From Pseudomonadota bacterium (GTDB lineage Bacteria; Pseudomonadota; Alphaproteobacteria; Sphingomonadales; Sphingomonadaceae): a stretch of DNA of 13,625 nucleotides. The stretch is from positions 1-13,625 of the forward strand of contig JAEZHP010000031.1 in assembly GCA_023416515.1 (NCBI GenBank). Reading direction: 5' to 3'. This document shows, one piece after another, positions 5,489 through 11,176 of the stretch. Below the pieces are notes generated by a model, which ran no database searches, was not told the DNA's origin, and worked only from the letters and a program-made list of their open reading frames with translations. The number at the start of each line of letters is the position of its first letter. Position 1 is the first letter of the stretch. The translations under genes and the position numbers were made by a program.

Positions 5489-5739
5489 CCACCGTCAATT
5501 TCCCGTTCGACGAGCGCTTGAAAGAAGCGGCTGACACCTTCGTGGCAGCCCTACATGCTCACTTTGAGGGCGAGCCGGGAGGCGCACCGGCAGGGCTCAT
5601 CAACATCTCGATCTGGGCCGAGTTTAGCGACCACCCGCAGGCTAGAGGCATGCGGGTCGAGCCAGCGTACCATGTGTCGCCTAGTGACATCGACTCCGCT
5701 CTGCGAGCTGCCCCACAGGGGGACTGGTCGAGGGGCTAA
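5485..5739 (+). CDS. Small phage protein of unknown function (84 aa)
   Basis: The protein opens MTTVNFPFDERLKEAADTFVAALHAHFEG, has a beta-like middle (LINISIWAEF) and ends with a possible helix (SPSDIDSALRAAP). There is no signal peptide or membrane segment, and no family I can name. The ATG follows GAAGGGA (5471-5477) at good spacing. It is the last gene of the + strand block. Its stop TAA is the loop of a hairpin that also ends the opposing - strand operon, whose last stop begins 5 nt away. Confidence 0.65.
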   Translation: MTTVNFPFDERLKEAADTFVAALHAHFEGEPGGAPAGLINISIWAEFSDHPQARGMRVEPAYHVSPSDIDSALRAAPQGDWSRG

Positions 5740-5745
5740 GCCCCT
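5731..5745. terminator. Shared hairpin between convergent operons
   Basis: AGGGGC and GCCCCT form a 6-bp stem around TAA, which is the stop codon of the + strand gene. The stop of the - strand gene (5744-5746) overlaps the other end. There is no clear T tract on either side, so it may be a Rho-assisted or weak bidirectional terminator. Confidence 0.5.
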
Positions 5746-6460
5746 ATCCCATCCTAACCGCGACGACGGGGCTCCAGTCCGGGCAGCCGATCCCGGCTCT
5801 TACGCTGAAAGGTTGAGCCGGGATCGGGTACGGCCAGATCTGGTTTTGCCCGAAAGGGGGCTCGCCTCGCGCCCCCAGCCTTGCCTCAAGCCGGGCCTTC
5901 ACCTCAGCCTGCTCGATCAGGATCCGCTCCAGCTTCGAGTTCGTCTCGCGGTTCGACTGCTGGAACATCTCGACCACGCGGCTCACGCGGGTGTCCACGC
6001 CATCGATCTGCGTCTTGTTCGCCTGCTGGCCAAGGGCTAGGTCGCGGCTGGCCTGAACGGCATCGTCAACGCCTTTGCGCCATTCGCGCCAGCTCAGGAG
6101 CTCTTCCTTCTGGCGACTGTCGGTGGAGTCCATCCGGTCCGTCAGACGCTCCAGCAGGCGCGGGATCGGGGCAAGCGTCGCGCTGACGTTCTCGATCGAC
6201 CTGTCCTGCCGATCGTTGTCCTCCGCGGCCGTGCGGAGCGTGTCCCGGAAGTAGAGCACCGTCCCTGAGACGCTGACGAAGGTGACGATGAGCGCGATGA
6301 TGACCGGCGGCTTGACCCACTCCGCGGCATAGCCCTTCCAGCCGTTCGGCCCCTGTCGCATGGAGGCGATGTCCGCCCGAAGCCCCTCGAGGGTTTGCTT
6401 CACGATTTCCGCCTCCGATGCTGTGAAGGGCATGGGCGCCACCAACTGCTCATCCGCCAT
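5744..6460 (-). CDS. Membrane-anchored coiled-coil protein of the lysis region (238 aa)
   Basis: After about 50 polar N-terminal residues there is one membrane segment (residues 52-71, PVIIALIVTFVSVSGTVLYF). A long, strongly charged helical region (about 72-195) follows, with coiled-coil character (RSIENVSATLAPIPRLLERLTDR; VVEMFQQSNRETNSKLERILIEQ), and then a Pro-rich end. One membrane anchor plus a coiled coil is the architecture of an inner-membrane spanin or of a hemolysin-XhlA-type helper. As the lipoprotein at 8065-8391 could be an outer-membrane partner, a split spanin pair is possible but unproven. ATG 6460 is chosen; an upstream in-frame ATG (6499) would add 13 residues. It is the last gene of the - strand operon. 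Confidence 0.7.
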   Translation of the reverse strand: MADEQLVAPMPFTASEAEIVKQTLEGLRADIASMRQGPNGWKGYAAEWVKPPVIIALIVTFVSVSGTVLYFRDTLRTAAEDNDRQDRSIENVSATLAPIPRLLERLTDRMDSTDSRQKEELLSWREWRKGVDDAVQASRDLALGQQANKTQIDGVDTRVSRVVEMFQQSNRETNSKLERILIEQAEVKARLEARLGARGEPPFGQNQIWPYPIPAQPFSVRAGIGCPDWSPVVAVRMG

Positions 6461-6518
6461 CACGCGCCCTGCCCGAAACGCGCTGTTTACGCGCAGCACT
6501 CATTCTCATCTCAGCCAT
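6450..6518 (-). CDS. Possible 22-aa leader peptide before the coiled-coil gene
   Basis: Behind GGGGAG there is an ATG (6518) encoding MAEMRMSAARKQRVSGRARDGG. Its stop lies just past ATG 6460 of the next gene, in a different frame. This ribosome binding site is stronger than that of the 238-aa gene, so the short frame might deliver ribosomes to it by coupling. It is too short to be certain. Confidence 0.25.
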   Translation of the reverse strand: MAEMRMSAARKQRVSGRARDGG

Positions 6519-6546
6519 CGTGGCTCCCCGAGAGCTTCGGTGGTCA

Positions 6547-6582
6547 GAGGGCTAAGGTCGGCACCACCCGGCCTTGGCCCTC
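6547..6582. other. Long imperfect hairpin in the spacer between holin-like and coiled-coil genes
   Basis: The arms GAGGGC-AAGG-CGG (6547-6561) and CCG-CCTT-GCCCTC (6568-6582) pair around a 6-nt loop. The two interruptions are T-G on the + strand and C-A on the - strand, so RNA made from the + strand would form an almost continuous 15-bp stem. No clear T tract follows on either side. It lies 12 nt beyond the stop of the holin-like gene. Confidence 0.5.
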
Positions 6583-6594
6583 GTTTGCGTCAGG

Positions 6595-7020
6595 TCACTG
6601 CGCGGCTTTCCGGGCGGCTTCCGCGGCCTTCGTGCCTTCGATTGGCGAGACCTTCCCCGTCCGGCCCCACGCGACCATGAACGCGCCCACGAACGCGCTG
6701 CCGGCCTGCACGAGCTGCGCGGCGTCGCCTTCGGCAATGGACACGCCGATGACCTGTCCGCCCACGACGAGCAGGTTCGGCAGGGCCGCGACCACGGCCC
6801 CCCAGAGCGTAGGCGAATGCCACCACTTGATCGGCGTCGGGACCACGGCCGCAATCGCGTTCTGCACGATGGGCGTCTGCACCGCCTGCGCCACGGCGCG
6901 CTGCGCTTCGATCTGCGCTGCGGCGGGAGAGACGGATGGGACCCGAACGGTGCTCTGAATGGTCTGGGCTACGATGCTCGCGCCAGCCTGGATCAGGGCC
7001 TCGGTGATCTTCTTCGACAT
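6595..7020 (-). CDS. Holin-like phage membrane protein (141 aa)
   Basis: The N-terminal half is a weakly amphipathic Ala/Gln/Val-rich region. The second half holds KWWHSPTLWGAVVAALPNLLVVGGQVIGV (65-93) and AAQLVQAGSAFVGAFMVAWGRTGKV (100-124), two likely membrane segments. The Ser-Pro-Thr-x-Trp-Gly entry and Gly-Arg exit are typical of small phage holin-type proteins encoded next to lysozymes in proteobacterial phages. A holin makes the inner-membrane hole that releases the lysozyme. GGAG lies 6 nt before the ATG, and the start follows the methyltransferase stop after 1 nt, so the genes are coupled. The holin role is inferred from topology and neighbourhood. Confidence 0.7.
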   Translation of the reverse strand: MSKKITEALIQAGASIVAQTIQSTVRVPSVSPAAAQIEAQRAVAQAVQTPIVQNAIAAVVPTPIKWWHSPTLWGAVVAALPNLLVVGGQVIGVSIAEGDAAQLVQAGSAFVGAFMVAWGRTGKVSPIEGTKAAEAARKAAQ

Positions 7021-7021
7021 G

Positions 7022-8062
7022 TCAGGCTCCGATCGCCACCGGCTCTTGGACCGGCAAGGGTGACATCAGGACGGGGGTGAAGCGGCGAGCGATGTCCGCT
7101 TGATATTCAGGCTCACGCTCAACTAGTACCGCGCGGAACCCCTCGCGCAGGCATGCCTCACCGGTTGTTCCCGTACCCGCGAACGGGTCCAGAACCGTTC
7201 CGCCTGCCGGCGTGATCAAGCGCGTCAGCCACCGCATGAGGGAGACTGGTTTTACGGTGGGGTGCTTTGAGTTGATCCGGTCGGCCTTAGTCGCCTTGGC
7301 GCTGTAGAAGAACCGGGCGGCGGAGCCAGAGTCGGGGCGGCGTTGAACGTGAGTTCCCGAACTGAAGTTGCCACTGAACCCGCTACGGCTCGGCTGGTGG
7401 GTTATTCCGCCGCTAGGGGCTTCCGGGAACGCCGCCACGACCTCATCCGAGCCGTCGTGGACGATGTTCGCGGGCCAACGGCCGAGACTGGACGACCACT
7501 CGCCCCGGGACCCGGTGCTCTCCCCACCGCCGCCCAATTGCCCGCCGTGGCGGCTTGTGCCGTTGCCGAATGCTTTTGGCTTCCCTTCGACCCGGCACCC
7601 GTCGATGTTCAGCGCGCCGGTGCCGTGCTCCAGCACGTTCGCCGCGACCGTCCCGATGAGCGGCTTGCGCGCGAGAACGATCGGCTCCCACGCCGGCTTG
7701 AGCGCAGTTCCAAGTCCGCCGGGAAGGTTATGGGACTTCGGGAACCCCGTGCCGTATGTCCAGCCGAGTTGATCTCTGATCTCGAAACCAGCGTCTTCAA
7801 CGGCGATCGCAAGACGGTGATAGGTGCGGGTACCCCCGAACGCCGCTAGATGCCCGCCGGGCTTTAGGACGCGTAGCGCTTCCCGCCAAAGCTCAACCGC
7901 GAAAGGCGCGCCATCCTTCGCGTCCCACGCCTTTCCCATGAAGCCGAGGCCATAGGGCGGATCGGTCACGATGCTGTCGATTGAACCCGCCGGGATCGCC
8001 TTCAGCACCTCCCGGCAGTCCCCACCATGCAAGACAACGCGACCATCGTGGAATAACCGCAT
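7022..8062 (-). CDS. Phage DNA methyltransferase, beta-class N6-adenine/N4-cytosine type (346 aa)
   Basis: The catalytic motif DPPY (residues 34-37, followed by GLGFMGKAWD) precedes the S-adenosylmethionine-binding motif DPFAGTGTT (about 292-300) near the C-terminus. This order defines the beta class (N6_N4_Mtase family). HPTVKP upstream of the second motif is also typical. The middle (about 150-255) is Gly/Ser-rich and probably contains the target-recognition region. No restriction endonuclease gene is adjacent, so it is likely an orphan enzyme that protects phage DNA or alters regulation. ATG 8062 is preferred because GGGAG lies 7 nt upstream; ATG 8068, overlapping the lipoprotein stop as ATGA, is the alternative. 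Its place inside the lysis genes is unusual. The target sequence cannot be read from the protein. Confidence 0.93.
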   Translation of the reverse strand: MRLFHDGRVVLHGGDCREVLKAIPAGSIDSIVTDPPYGLGFMGKAWDAKDGAPFAVELWREALRVLKPGGHLAAFGGTRTYHRLAIAVEDAGFEIRDQLGWTYGTGFPKSHNLPGGLGTALKPAWEPIVLARKPLIGTVAANVLEHGTGALNIDGCRVEGKPKAFGNGTSRHGGQLGGGGESTGSRGEWSSSLGRWPANIVHDGSDEVVAAFPEAPSGGITHQPSRSGFSGNFSSGTHVQRRPDSGSAARFFYSAKATKADRINSKHPTVKPVSLMRWLTRLITPAGGTVLDPFAGTGTTGEACLREGFRAVLVEREPEYQADIARRFTPVLMSPLPVQEPVAIGA

Positions 8063-8064
8063 CG

Positions 8065-8391
8065 TCATGCTCCCTGCCGGGCGGCTTCAGCACGAGCCGC
8101 CATGATGGTTGCGTAAGCGGCTGCCGCCTGAGCGACGCCCTGTGCGAGGTTGGCCGGAGGCACAGCGCAGAGGTCCGAGACGACCTTGTGAGCCGCAGCG
8201 GCGGTCGCGAGCTTCTTGGCCGATGCTCCCCGCGTCGAAGCGACGGTGACGAAGGCGGCGTAGACCGCGGGCTCGCTCGCGCAAATCGCGTCGAACGTCT
8301 TGGCGGTCGTGGTGGACGCGTCGCTGACGGAGCAGCCGGCAAGCGCCAGCGCGAGCGCGGCGAGGCCGCCGGCTCGGGTGAGCAGGTTCAT
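8065..8391 (-). CDS. Small lipoprotein of the lysis cluster, possible outer-membrane spanin (108 aa)
   Basis: The start MNLLTRAGGLAALALALAGC is a complete lipoprotein signal, with lipobox LAGC at residues 17-20 and Cys20 as the predicted lipidated residue. Ser at +2 favours the outer membrane. The mature part of about 88 residues is Ala-rich and helical with two further cysteines (FDAICASEPAVYAAF; VVSDLCAVPPANLAQG). Its place between lysozyme and holin-like genes suggests a role in lysis, for example as an o-spanin, although it lacks the proline-rich character of Rz1. GGAG lies 6 nt before ATG 8391. A longer in-frame reading from 8523 runs through the hairpin array and is rejected. Confidence 0.8.
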   Translation of the reverse strand: MNLLTRAGGLAALALALAGCSVSDASTTTAKTFDAICASEPAVYAAFVTVASTRGASAKKLATAAAAHKVVSDLCAVPPANLAQGVAQAAAAYATIMAARAEAARQGA

Positions 8392-8418
8392 GGGGATCTC
8401 CGGGGTGGTCAGGGGTTT

Positions 8419-8433
8419 GCGGCGCTGCGCCGC
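8419..8433. repeat. Short perfect hairpin upstream of the lipoprotein gene
   Basis: GCGGCGC and GCGCCGC are perfect complements around one base. It lies 28 nt upstream of the lipoprotein start and next to the three-hairpin array, but it is smaller and of different design. Confidence 0.5.
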
Positions 8434-8472
8434 GAACTCACTTGCCGTCCAGCGCGGCGAGTTGCGTGGCCT

Positions 8473-8554
8473 TTGGAGCCGAGCAGCGCGGCGCCAAGCC
8501 CGACGTGCGGGGCTGCGCCGCACGTCCCTTTGGCGCGGCGCGCTACCGCGCCAA
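8473..8554. repeat. Array of three 25-nt hairpins (9-bp stem, 7-nt loop, 9-bp stem)
   Basis: The first hairpin is at 8473-8497 (TTGG-A-GCCG / CGGC-G-CCAA, one mismatch). The second is at 8502-8526 (GACGTGCGG / CCGCACGTC, perfect). The third is at 8530-8554 (TTGGCGCGG / CCGCGCCAA, perfect). All have 9-nt arms and 7-nt loops, with gaps of 4 and 3 nt, giving a period of 28-29 nt. The outer two share the TTGG...CCAA arm ends and CTTTGG/CCAAGC flanks; the middle one is different in sequence but identical in geometry. They fill the 165-nt spacer between the lysozyme stop and the lipoprotein start. No T tract follows on either strand. The function is unknown. Confidence 0.8.
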
Positions 8555-8556
8555 GC

Positions 8557-9186
8557 TCAGGCTCCTTCGGCCTTGGCGGTTTCGAGCGCAGAGACGCGGG
8601 CCTCGAGCGTGGCGACCTTCTGGACGAGGCTGGCGACGAGGGCGGTGGCGATGGGGCCGGTGTCGGGCTCGGGCTGCGGCGCGGGCGTCGGCTGCGGAGC
8701 CGGGGGCGATACTGCCGAGGGCGCCGCGATCGGCTTGGCGTCCGTGCTGCGCGCCTTCGGGAGCGCCTTGCTGTACGGCGTGAGGAACTGATCACGCTCC
8801 GCCGTGCGCCGGCTGATGATCTCCGGCGGCTTGTTCCAGAGCATGATGTTCGCGGCGCAGCTTGCCCGGTTGCCCTCGTTCAGCCGCTTCAGGAAGGTCG
8901 AGCCCTTGAATCCGCCGACGCCGATGTTGAAGGCGACCGAGACGAGCGCGTCCGCTTCGTGCTCCGCCAGCGGGACCTTCACGGCGTCAAGGATCGGCTT
9001 GGCGTGGCTGTCGATGTCCTGCTCGAGGAAGGCGTCAGCCTGCGCCTGGGTGATCACGTCACCCTTCTTGACGCCCTTCGTGTGGCCGTAGCCGATCGTC
9101 CAGACGCCGACGCTGTCCAGATAGGCCTTCAGCCGGACGCCTTCGCGCGACTTGAGGACCGCGAGGCCGATGGGGCTCACAAGCAT
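8557..9186 (-). CDS. Phage lysozyme (endolysin), T4-type glycoside hydrolase family 24 (209 aa)
   Basis: The catalytic set of the T4-lysozyme family is present with exact spacing: Glu15 (SREG), Asp24 (AYLD) and Thr30 within WTIGYGHT. Later come AFNIGVGGFKGSTFLKRLN and WNKPPEIISRRTAERDQFL, also typical. It cleaves the glycan strands of peptidoglycan. There is no signal peptide or signal-anchor, so export should depend on the holin. After about residue 145 there is a Pro/Ala-rich linker and a C-terminal short coiled coil (VASLVQKVATLEARVSALETAKAEGA), an extra tail compared with T4 lysozyme (164 aa). ATG 9186 has GGAG 7 nt upstream; a TTG 12 nt earlier overlaps that site and is rejected. A terminator lies just upstream. 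Confidence 0.93.
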   Translation of the reverse strand: MLVSPIGLAVLKSREGVRLKAYLDSVGVWTIGYGHTKGVKKGDVITQAQADAFLEQDIDSHAKPILDAVKVPLAEHEADALVSVAFNIGVGGFKGSTFLKRLNEGNRASCAANIMLWNKPPEIISRRTAERDQFLTPYSKALPKARSTDAKPIAAPSAVSPPAPQPTPAPQPEPDTGPIATALVASLVQKVATLEARVSALETAKAEGA

Positions 9187-9195
9187 GGCAGTCTC

Positions 9196-9206
9196 CAAAG
9201 AAAAAG
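9196..9206 (+). repeat. Left copy of an 11-bp direct repeat flanking the HNH segment
   Basis: CAAAGAAAAAG recurs exactly at 9981-9991. Read on the - strand, both copies are the U tract of an intrinsic terminator and the bases after it. Confidence 0.7.
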
Positions 9207-9224
9207 GGCCGCTAGGCGGCCCTT
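9201..9224 (-). terminator. Intrinsic terminator at the end of the HNH gene
   Basis: AAGGGCCGC (9204-9212) and GCGGCCCTT (9216-9224) form a 9-bp stem with a 3-nt loop. On the - strand five T residues follow. The stop codon of the HNH gene (9212-9214) spans the end of one arm and the start of the loop. It lies directly before the ribosome binding site of the lysozyme gene. Confidence 0.85.
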
Positions 9225-9865
9225 GCTGACTTCCGGGAAGGTGGCGTCGTAACCGCCTTGTCAGGCGGCCAGCCTGCTCGCACGCGCCTAATCGCAGCGT
9301 CGTAGGGAACGCCGGTCTCTAAGCACCAATCAGGGATCGTTTTGGTTTGGCCCCCGATCCTCACCAGGCGCACGTTCCGCCGGTTCTTGGATTGGTCGCC
9401 CTTAGGGAGCCACATGCAATTGCCGGGCTCGTAGTTCCCGTTCGGCTTCACCCGCTCGATTGTCATGCCGCTTGGGCGAGGCCCCATGTCGGCGGCAAAA
9501 CACTCGAAACCGGTTCGCAGCCCATCGCCTGAAATCCAACGGCTGCAAACCGTGATGCCTCGGGCGCCGTAGTCCTTGAAAGAGCGGTTCTTTGGGTTTC
9601 GGCAACGGTCCAGCATGTGCCTCCAGACCTTATGCCGGGCATCCAAGCTCGCGCCACGTGGGGCGGTGCCGGCGATGTCGCGAGAGCACCCGCAGTCCTG
9701 CCGCCCCTTCCCAATGACGTTCGACTTCTGCGTTGAGAACTCGGAGCCGCAGTCGCACCTGAACCTAAAGTAAGCGGCTCTGCCGACTGCAAACCGGCGC
9801 AGCCCCTCGAAGGCGATGATTGTGAGGCTGCCCTGCCGGGAGCCGACCCAAGCTTCACTTTTCAT
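9212..9865 (-). CDS. HNH-type phage endonuclease with zinc-ribbon N-terminus (217 aa), homing candidate
   Basis: Residues 37-60 contain CDCG and CGC (Cys37, 39, 58, 60), a likely zinc-binding ribbon. Residues 79-110 (KVWRHMLDRCRNPKNRSFKDYGARGITVCSRW) and 124-160 (AADMGPRPSGMTIERVKPNGNYEPGNCMW) are the core of a widespread phage HNH-like family with a degenerate His-Asn-His. The C-terminus (IGGQTKTIPDWCLETGVPYDAAIRRVRAGW) resembles the helical DNA-binding repeats of homing endonucleases. Such free-standing enzymes move as small genetic parasites between phage genes. Fittingly, the gene sits between structural and lysis genes, has terminators on both sides and is bracketed by an 11-bp direct repeat. 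There is no ribosome binding site before ATG 9865; it overlaps the stop of a 33-codon frame (ATGA). Confidence 0.8.
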   Translation of the reverse strand: MKSEAWVGSRQGSLTIIAFEGLRRFAVGRAAYFRFRCDCGSEFSTQKSNVIGKGRQDCGCSRDIAGTAPRGASLDARHKVWRHMLDRCRNPKNRSFKDYGARGITVCSRWISGDGLRTGFECFAADMGPRPSGMTIERVKPNGNYEPGNCMWLPKGDQSKNRRNVRLVRIGGQTKTIPDWCLETGVPYDAAIRRVRAGWPPDKAVTTPPSRKSARAA

Positions 9866-9963
9866 GGCTGGATTATATAGTTTATTCGCCCGCTGCGCGA
9901 GTAACCGACGCTTTTATGCACAGACACCGCCCGCACCGCTGTGAACAGCGCCGGCTTGTCCAT
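9862..9963 (-). CDS. Possible 33-aa protein coupled to the HNH gene
   Basis: MDKPALFTAVRAVSVHKSVGYSRSGRINYIIQP starts 8 nt after GGAG and its stop overlaps the HNH start as ATGA. The opening MDKPALFTAVR vaguely recalls the first residues of some phage lysozyme-like proteins, so it may be a truncated N-terminus of a displaced gene. It would supply translation to the HNH gene, which lacks its own ribosome binding site. Confidence 0.4.
   Translation of the reverse strand: MDKPALFTAVRAVSVHKSVGYSRSGRINYIIQP
9872..9877 (-). promoter_or_regulatory. Perfect -10 box TATAAT directly upstream of the HNH start
   Basis: On the - strand TATAAT ends 6 nt before ATG 9865, within the only AT-rich stretch of this part of the window. 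No good -35 box is found 16-18 bp upstream. If active it would give a leaderless or nearly leaderless HNH transcript. Confidence 0.35.
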
Positions 9964-9980
9964 GTCTGTTCTCCGTGCGG

Positions 9981-9991
9981 CAAAGAAAAAG
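9981..9991 (+). repeat. Right copy of the 11-bp direct repeat flanking the HNH segment
   Basis: CAAAGAAAAAG is identical to the copy at 9196-9206, with a 785-bp period. Confidence 0.7.
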
Positions 9992-10006
9992 CCGCCCGAA
10001 GGCGGC
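9986..10006 (-). terminator. Intrinsic terminator at the end of the tail-gene operon
   Basis: On the - strand GCCGCC-TTCG-GGCGGC is followed by five T residues. The stable TTCG tetraloop and GC stem are textbook. It ends the transcript from the tail fibre and lectin-like genes. Confidence 0.88.
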
Positions 10007-10094
10007 TGGTGGCGGTATCTGACTCGGGCTTGGCGAGGACTCACCAGGCGTTGTAGCGTGCCAGATTCACACGCTCGCGGGAGGCGGACAGTTG

Positions 10095-10355
10095 ATGTCC
10101 CCAGAGGCAGGTTTGGCGGATCGCCAATTCAACAGGGCAGAGATGGTGCGGGAGACGTGCGCCTTTATCGGCCACATCTGCGATGTGCATTACGACCTGG
10201 TTTCTGCGCTGAAGGTCGCATCCGGCTATGTGAGCGATCGCCTCGGGCGTGCCCAGGTCGACGGCGTCGCCGGAACGGATCTCGACCGCATCTTGGCCGA
10301 TTACGAGACTGTCGTGAGCGCGCTGGCCAAGGCGGAAGCGCGCCCCGCCCCTTAG
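10095..10355 (+). CDS. Small + strand protein antisense to the 3' end of the late operon (86 aa)
   Basis: MSPEAGLADRQFNRAEMVRETCAFIGHICDVHYDLVSALKVASGYVSDRL ... DLDRILADYETVVSALAKAEARPAP looks like a genuine, mostly helical cytosolic protein. Third codon positions are G/C-rich and GGGAGG (10079-10084) lies 10 nt before the ATG; TTG 10092 is an alternative. I do not recognise a family. It is the only + strand gene in the right half and converges on the lectin-like gene, with overlapping stop codons (CTTAG at 10351-10355). The opposite frame (10041-10511) has an unlikely Arg/Gln-rich composition. If this gene is rejected, 9964-10351 holds only the terminator. Confidence 0.6.
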   Translation: MSPEAGLADRQFNRAEMVRETCAFIGHICDVHYDLVSALKVASGYVSDRLGRAQVDGVAGTDLDRILADYETVVSALAKAEARPAP

Positions 10356-11164
10356 GCGATCGCGAACTCTTCCTTCAGCGCCGCCACCGCGTCGTCGAGA
10401 TACGGCCGATAGGTCTCGGAGTGCATCTCGCGGCCGAAGATCAGGGCCTTGGCGATCCTGCCCTTCCAGCCATTGACCGTGCTGTTCCCGCCGCTGCCGC
10501 CGATGTTCCACGTCATGGACGGGCCTACGAGCGCCGGCGTCGTGATGCCGGTCCTGGTGCCCGGCGTGACGTTCGCGATCCAGTGGATCGAGGTCCGCGC
10601 GTCGTCGTCATAGGAGAACACCCAGATCGCCTTGGTATCCAGCGGCACCGAGGCCGAGGCGATCCCGATGTAGTCCGTTCCGCCCGCGAGGTTGTCGGCG
10701 CGGAAGCTGGCCGTGGAGACGTTCTGCCAGATCATGCCCGTAACGTTGGCGTTCGTCGTGGTCATGAGCTGGGCGAAGATGCCGCTGGTGGCGTTCGCGG
10801 CGGCCGCCAGCGAAGCCACGACCACGACCGCGAAGGACGGCGTGACGGTTCGCGGGCCGATCCGGATGTCTCCGTCGCCGCTGGGGAAGCTGATCGTCGG
10901 CTTGTTGTTGAAGGCGGGGTCCACCGCGACGCGCGTCGGCGTCGGCAGAGTGCCGGCCGCGGAGCCCGCCGGCGGCATGGAGCGGATCGGCGCGCCGCTC
11001 GCGCGACACTTTCCGGCGCCGTAGCTGTTGAGCACGGCCGGGTCGAAGACGTGCAGCAGGCCCGGCAGCCGCGCAATAAGCTTGTCGCTGGCGGACATCA
11101 CGATGCGCTTGCCGCCAAGAGCGGGCGCAGAGACGCCGGGAATGGTGGTCATTCGTCCGACCAT
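10352..11164 (-). CDS. Lectin-like phage tail-associated protein (270 aa)
   Basis: The protein has no membrane segment and is rich in Ala, Thr, Ser and Gly with short beta strands (TISFPSGDGDIRIG, SFAVVVVASLAAAA, TSGIFAQLMTT, KAIWVFSYDDD). It ends WKGRIAKALIFGREMHSETYRPYLDDAVAALKEEF. The 'strand - IAKALIFGRxM - helix' ending is typical of concanavalin-A/LamG-like domains attached to phage and cell-surface proteins. It is encoded directly behind the tail fibre gene, whose stop codon overlaps its ribosome binding site (GAGAGG, 8 nt before ATG 11164), so a role in receptor or glycan binding, or as a cap of the fibre, is likely. ATG 11152 is a second possible start. Confidence 0.65.
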   Translation of the reverse strand: MVGRMTTIPGVSAPALGGKRIVMSASDKLIARLPGLLHVFDPAVLNSYGAGKCRASGAPIRSMPPAGSAAGTLPTPTRVAVDPAFNNKPTISFPSGDGDIRIGPRTVTPSFAVVVVASLAAAANATSGIFAQLMTTTNANVTGMIWQNVSTASFRADNLAGGTDYIGIASASVPLDTKAIWVFSYDDDARTSIHWIANVTPGTRTGITTPALVGPSMTWNIGGSGGNSTVNGWKGRIAKALIFGREMHSETYRPYLDDAVAALKEEFAIA

Positions 11165-11176
11165 GTCGGGTGCCTC

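Noticed and set aside
8392..8523. Extension of the lipoprotein upstream to 8523
   Set aside because: Arg-rich translation of the hairpin array; it would bury the signal peptide.
8473..8554. CRISPR array
   Set aside because: Repeat sequences differ, gaps are only 3-4 nt and there are no spacers; this is a hairpin array.
7981..9252. 423-codon + strand open frame opposite lipoprotein and lysozyme
   Set aside because: Low-complexity Arg/Gly-rich shadow; the - strand encodes a lysozyme with intact catalytic residues.
10041..10511. 156-codon - strand frame opposite the 86-aa gene
   Set aside because: Arg/Gln-rich with no family resemblance; it overlaps the end of the lectin-like gene in another frame.
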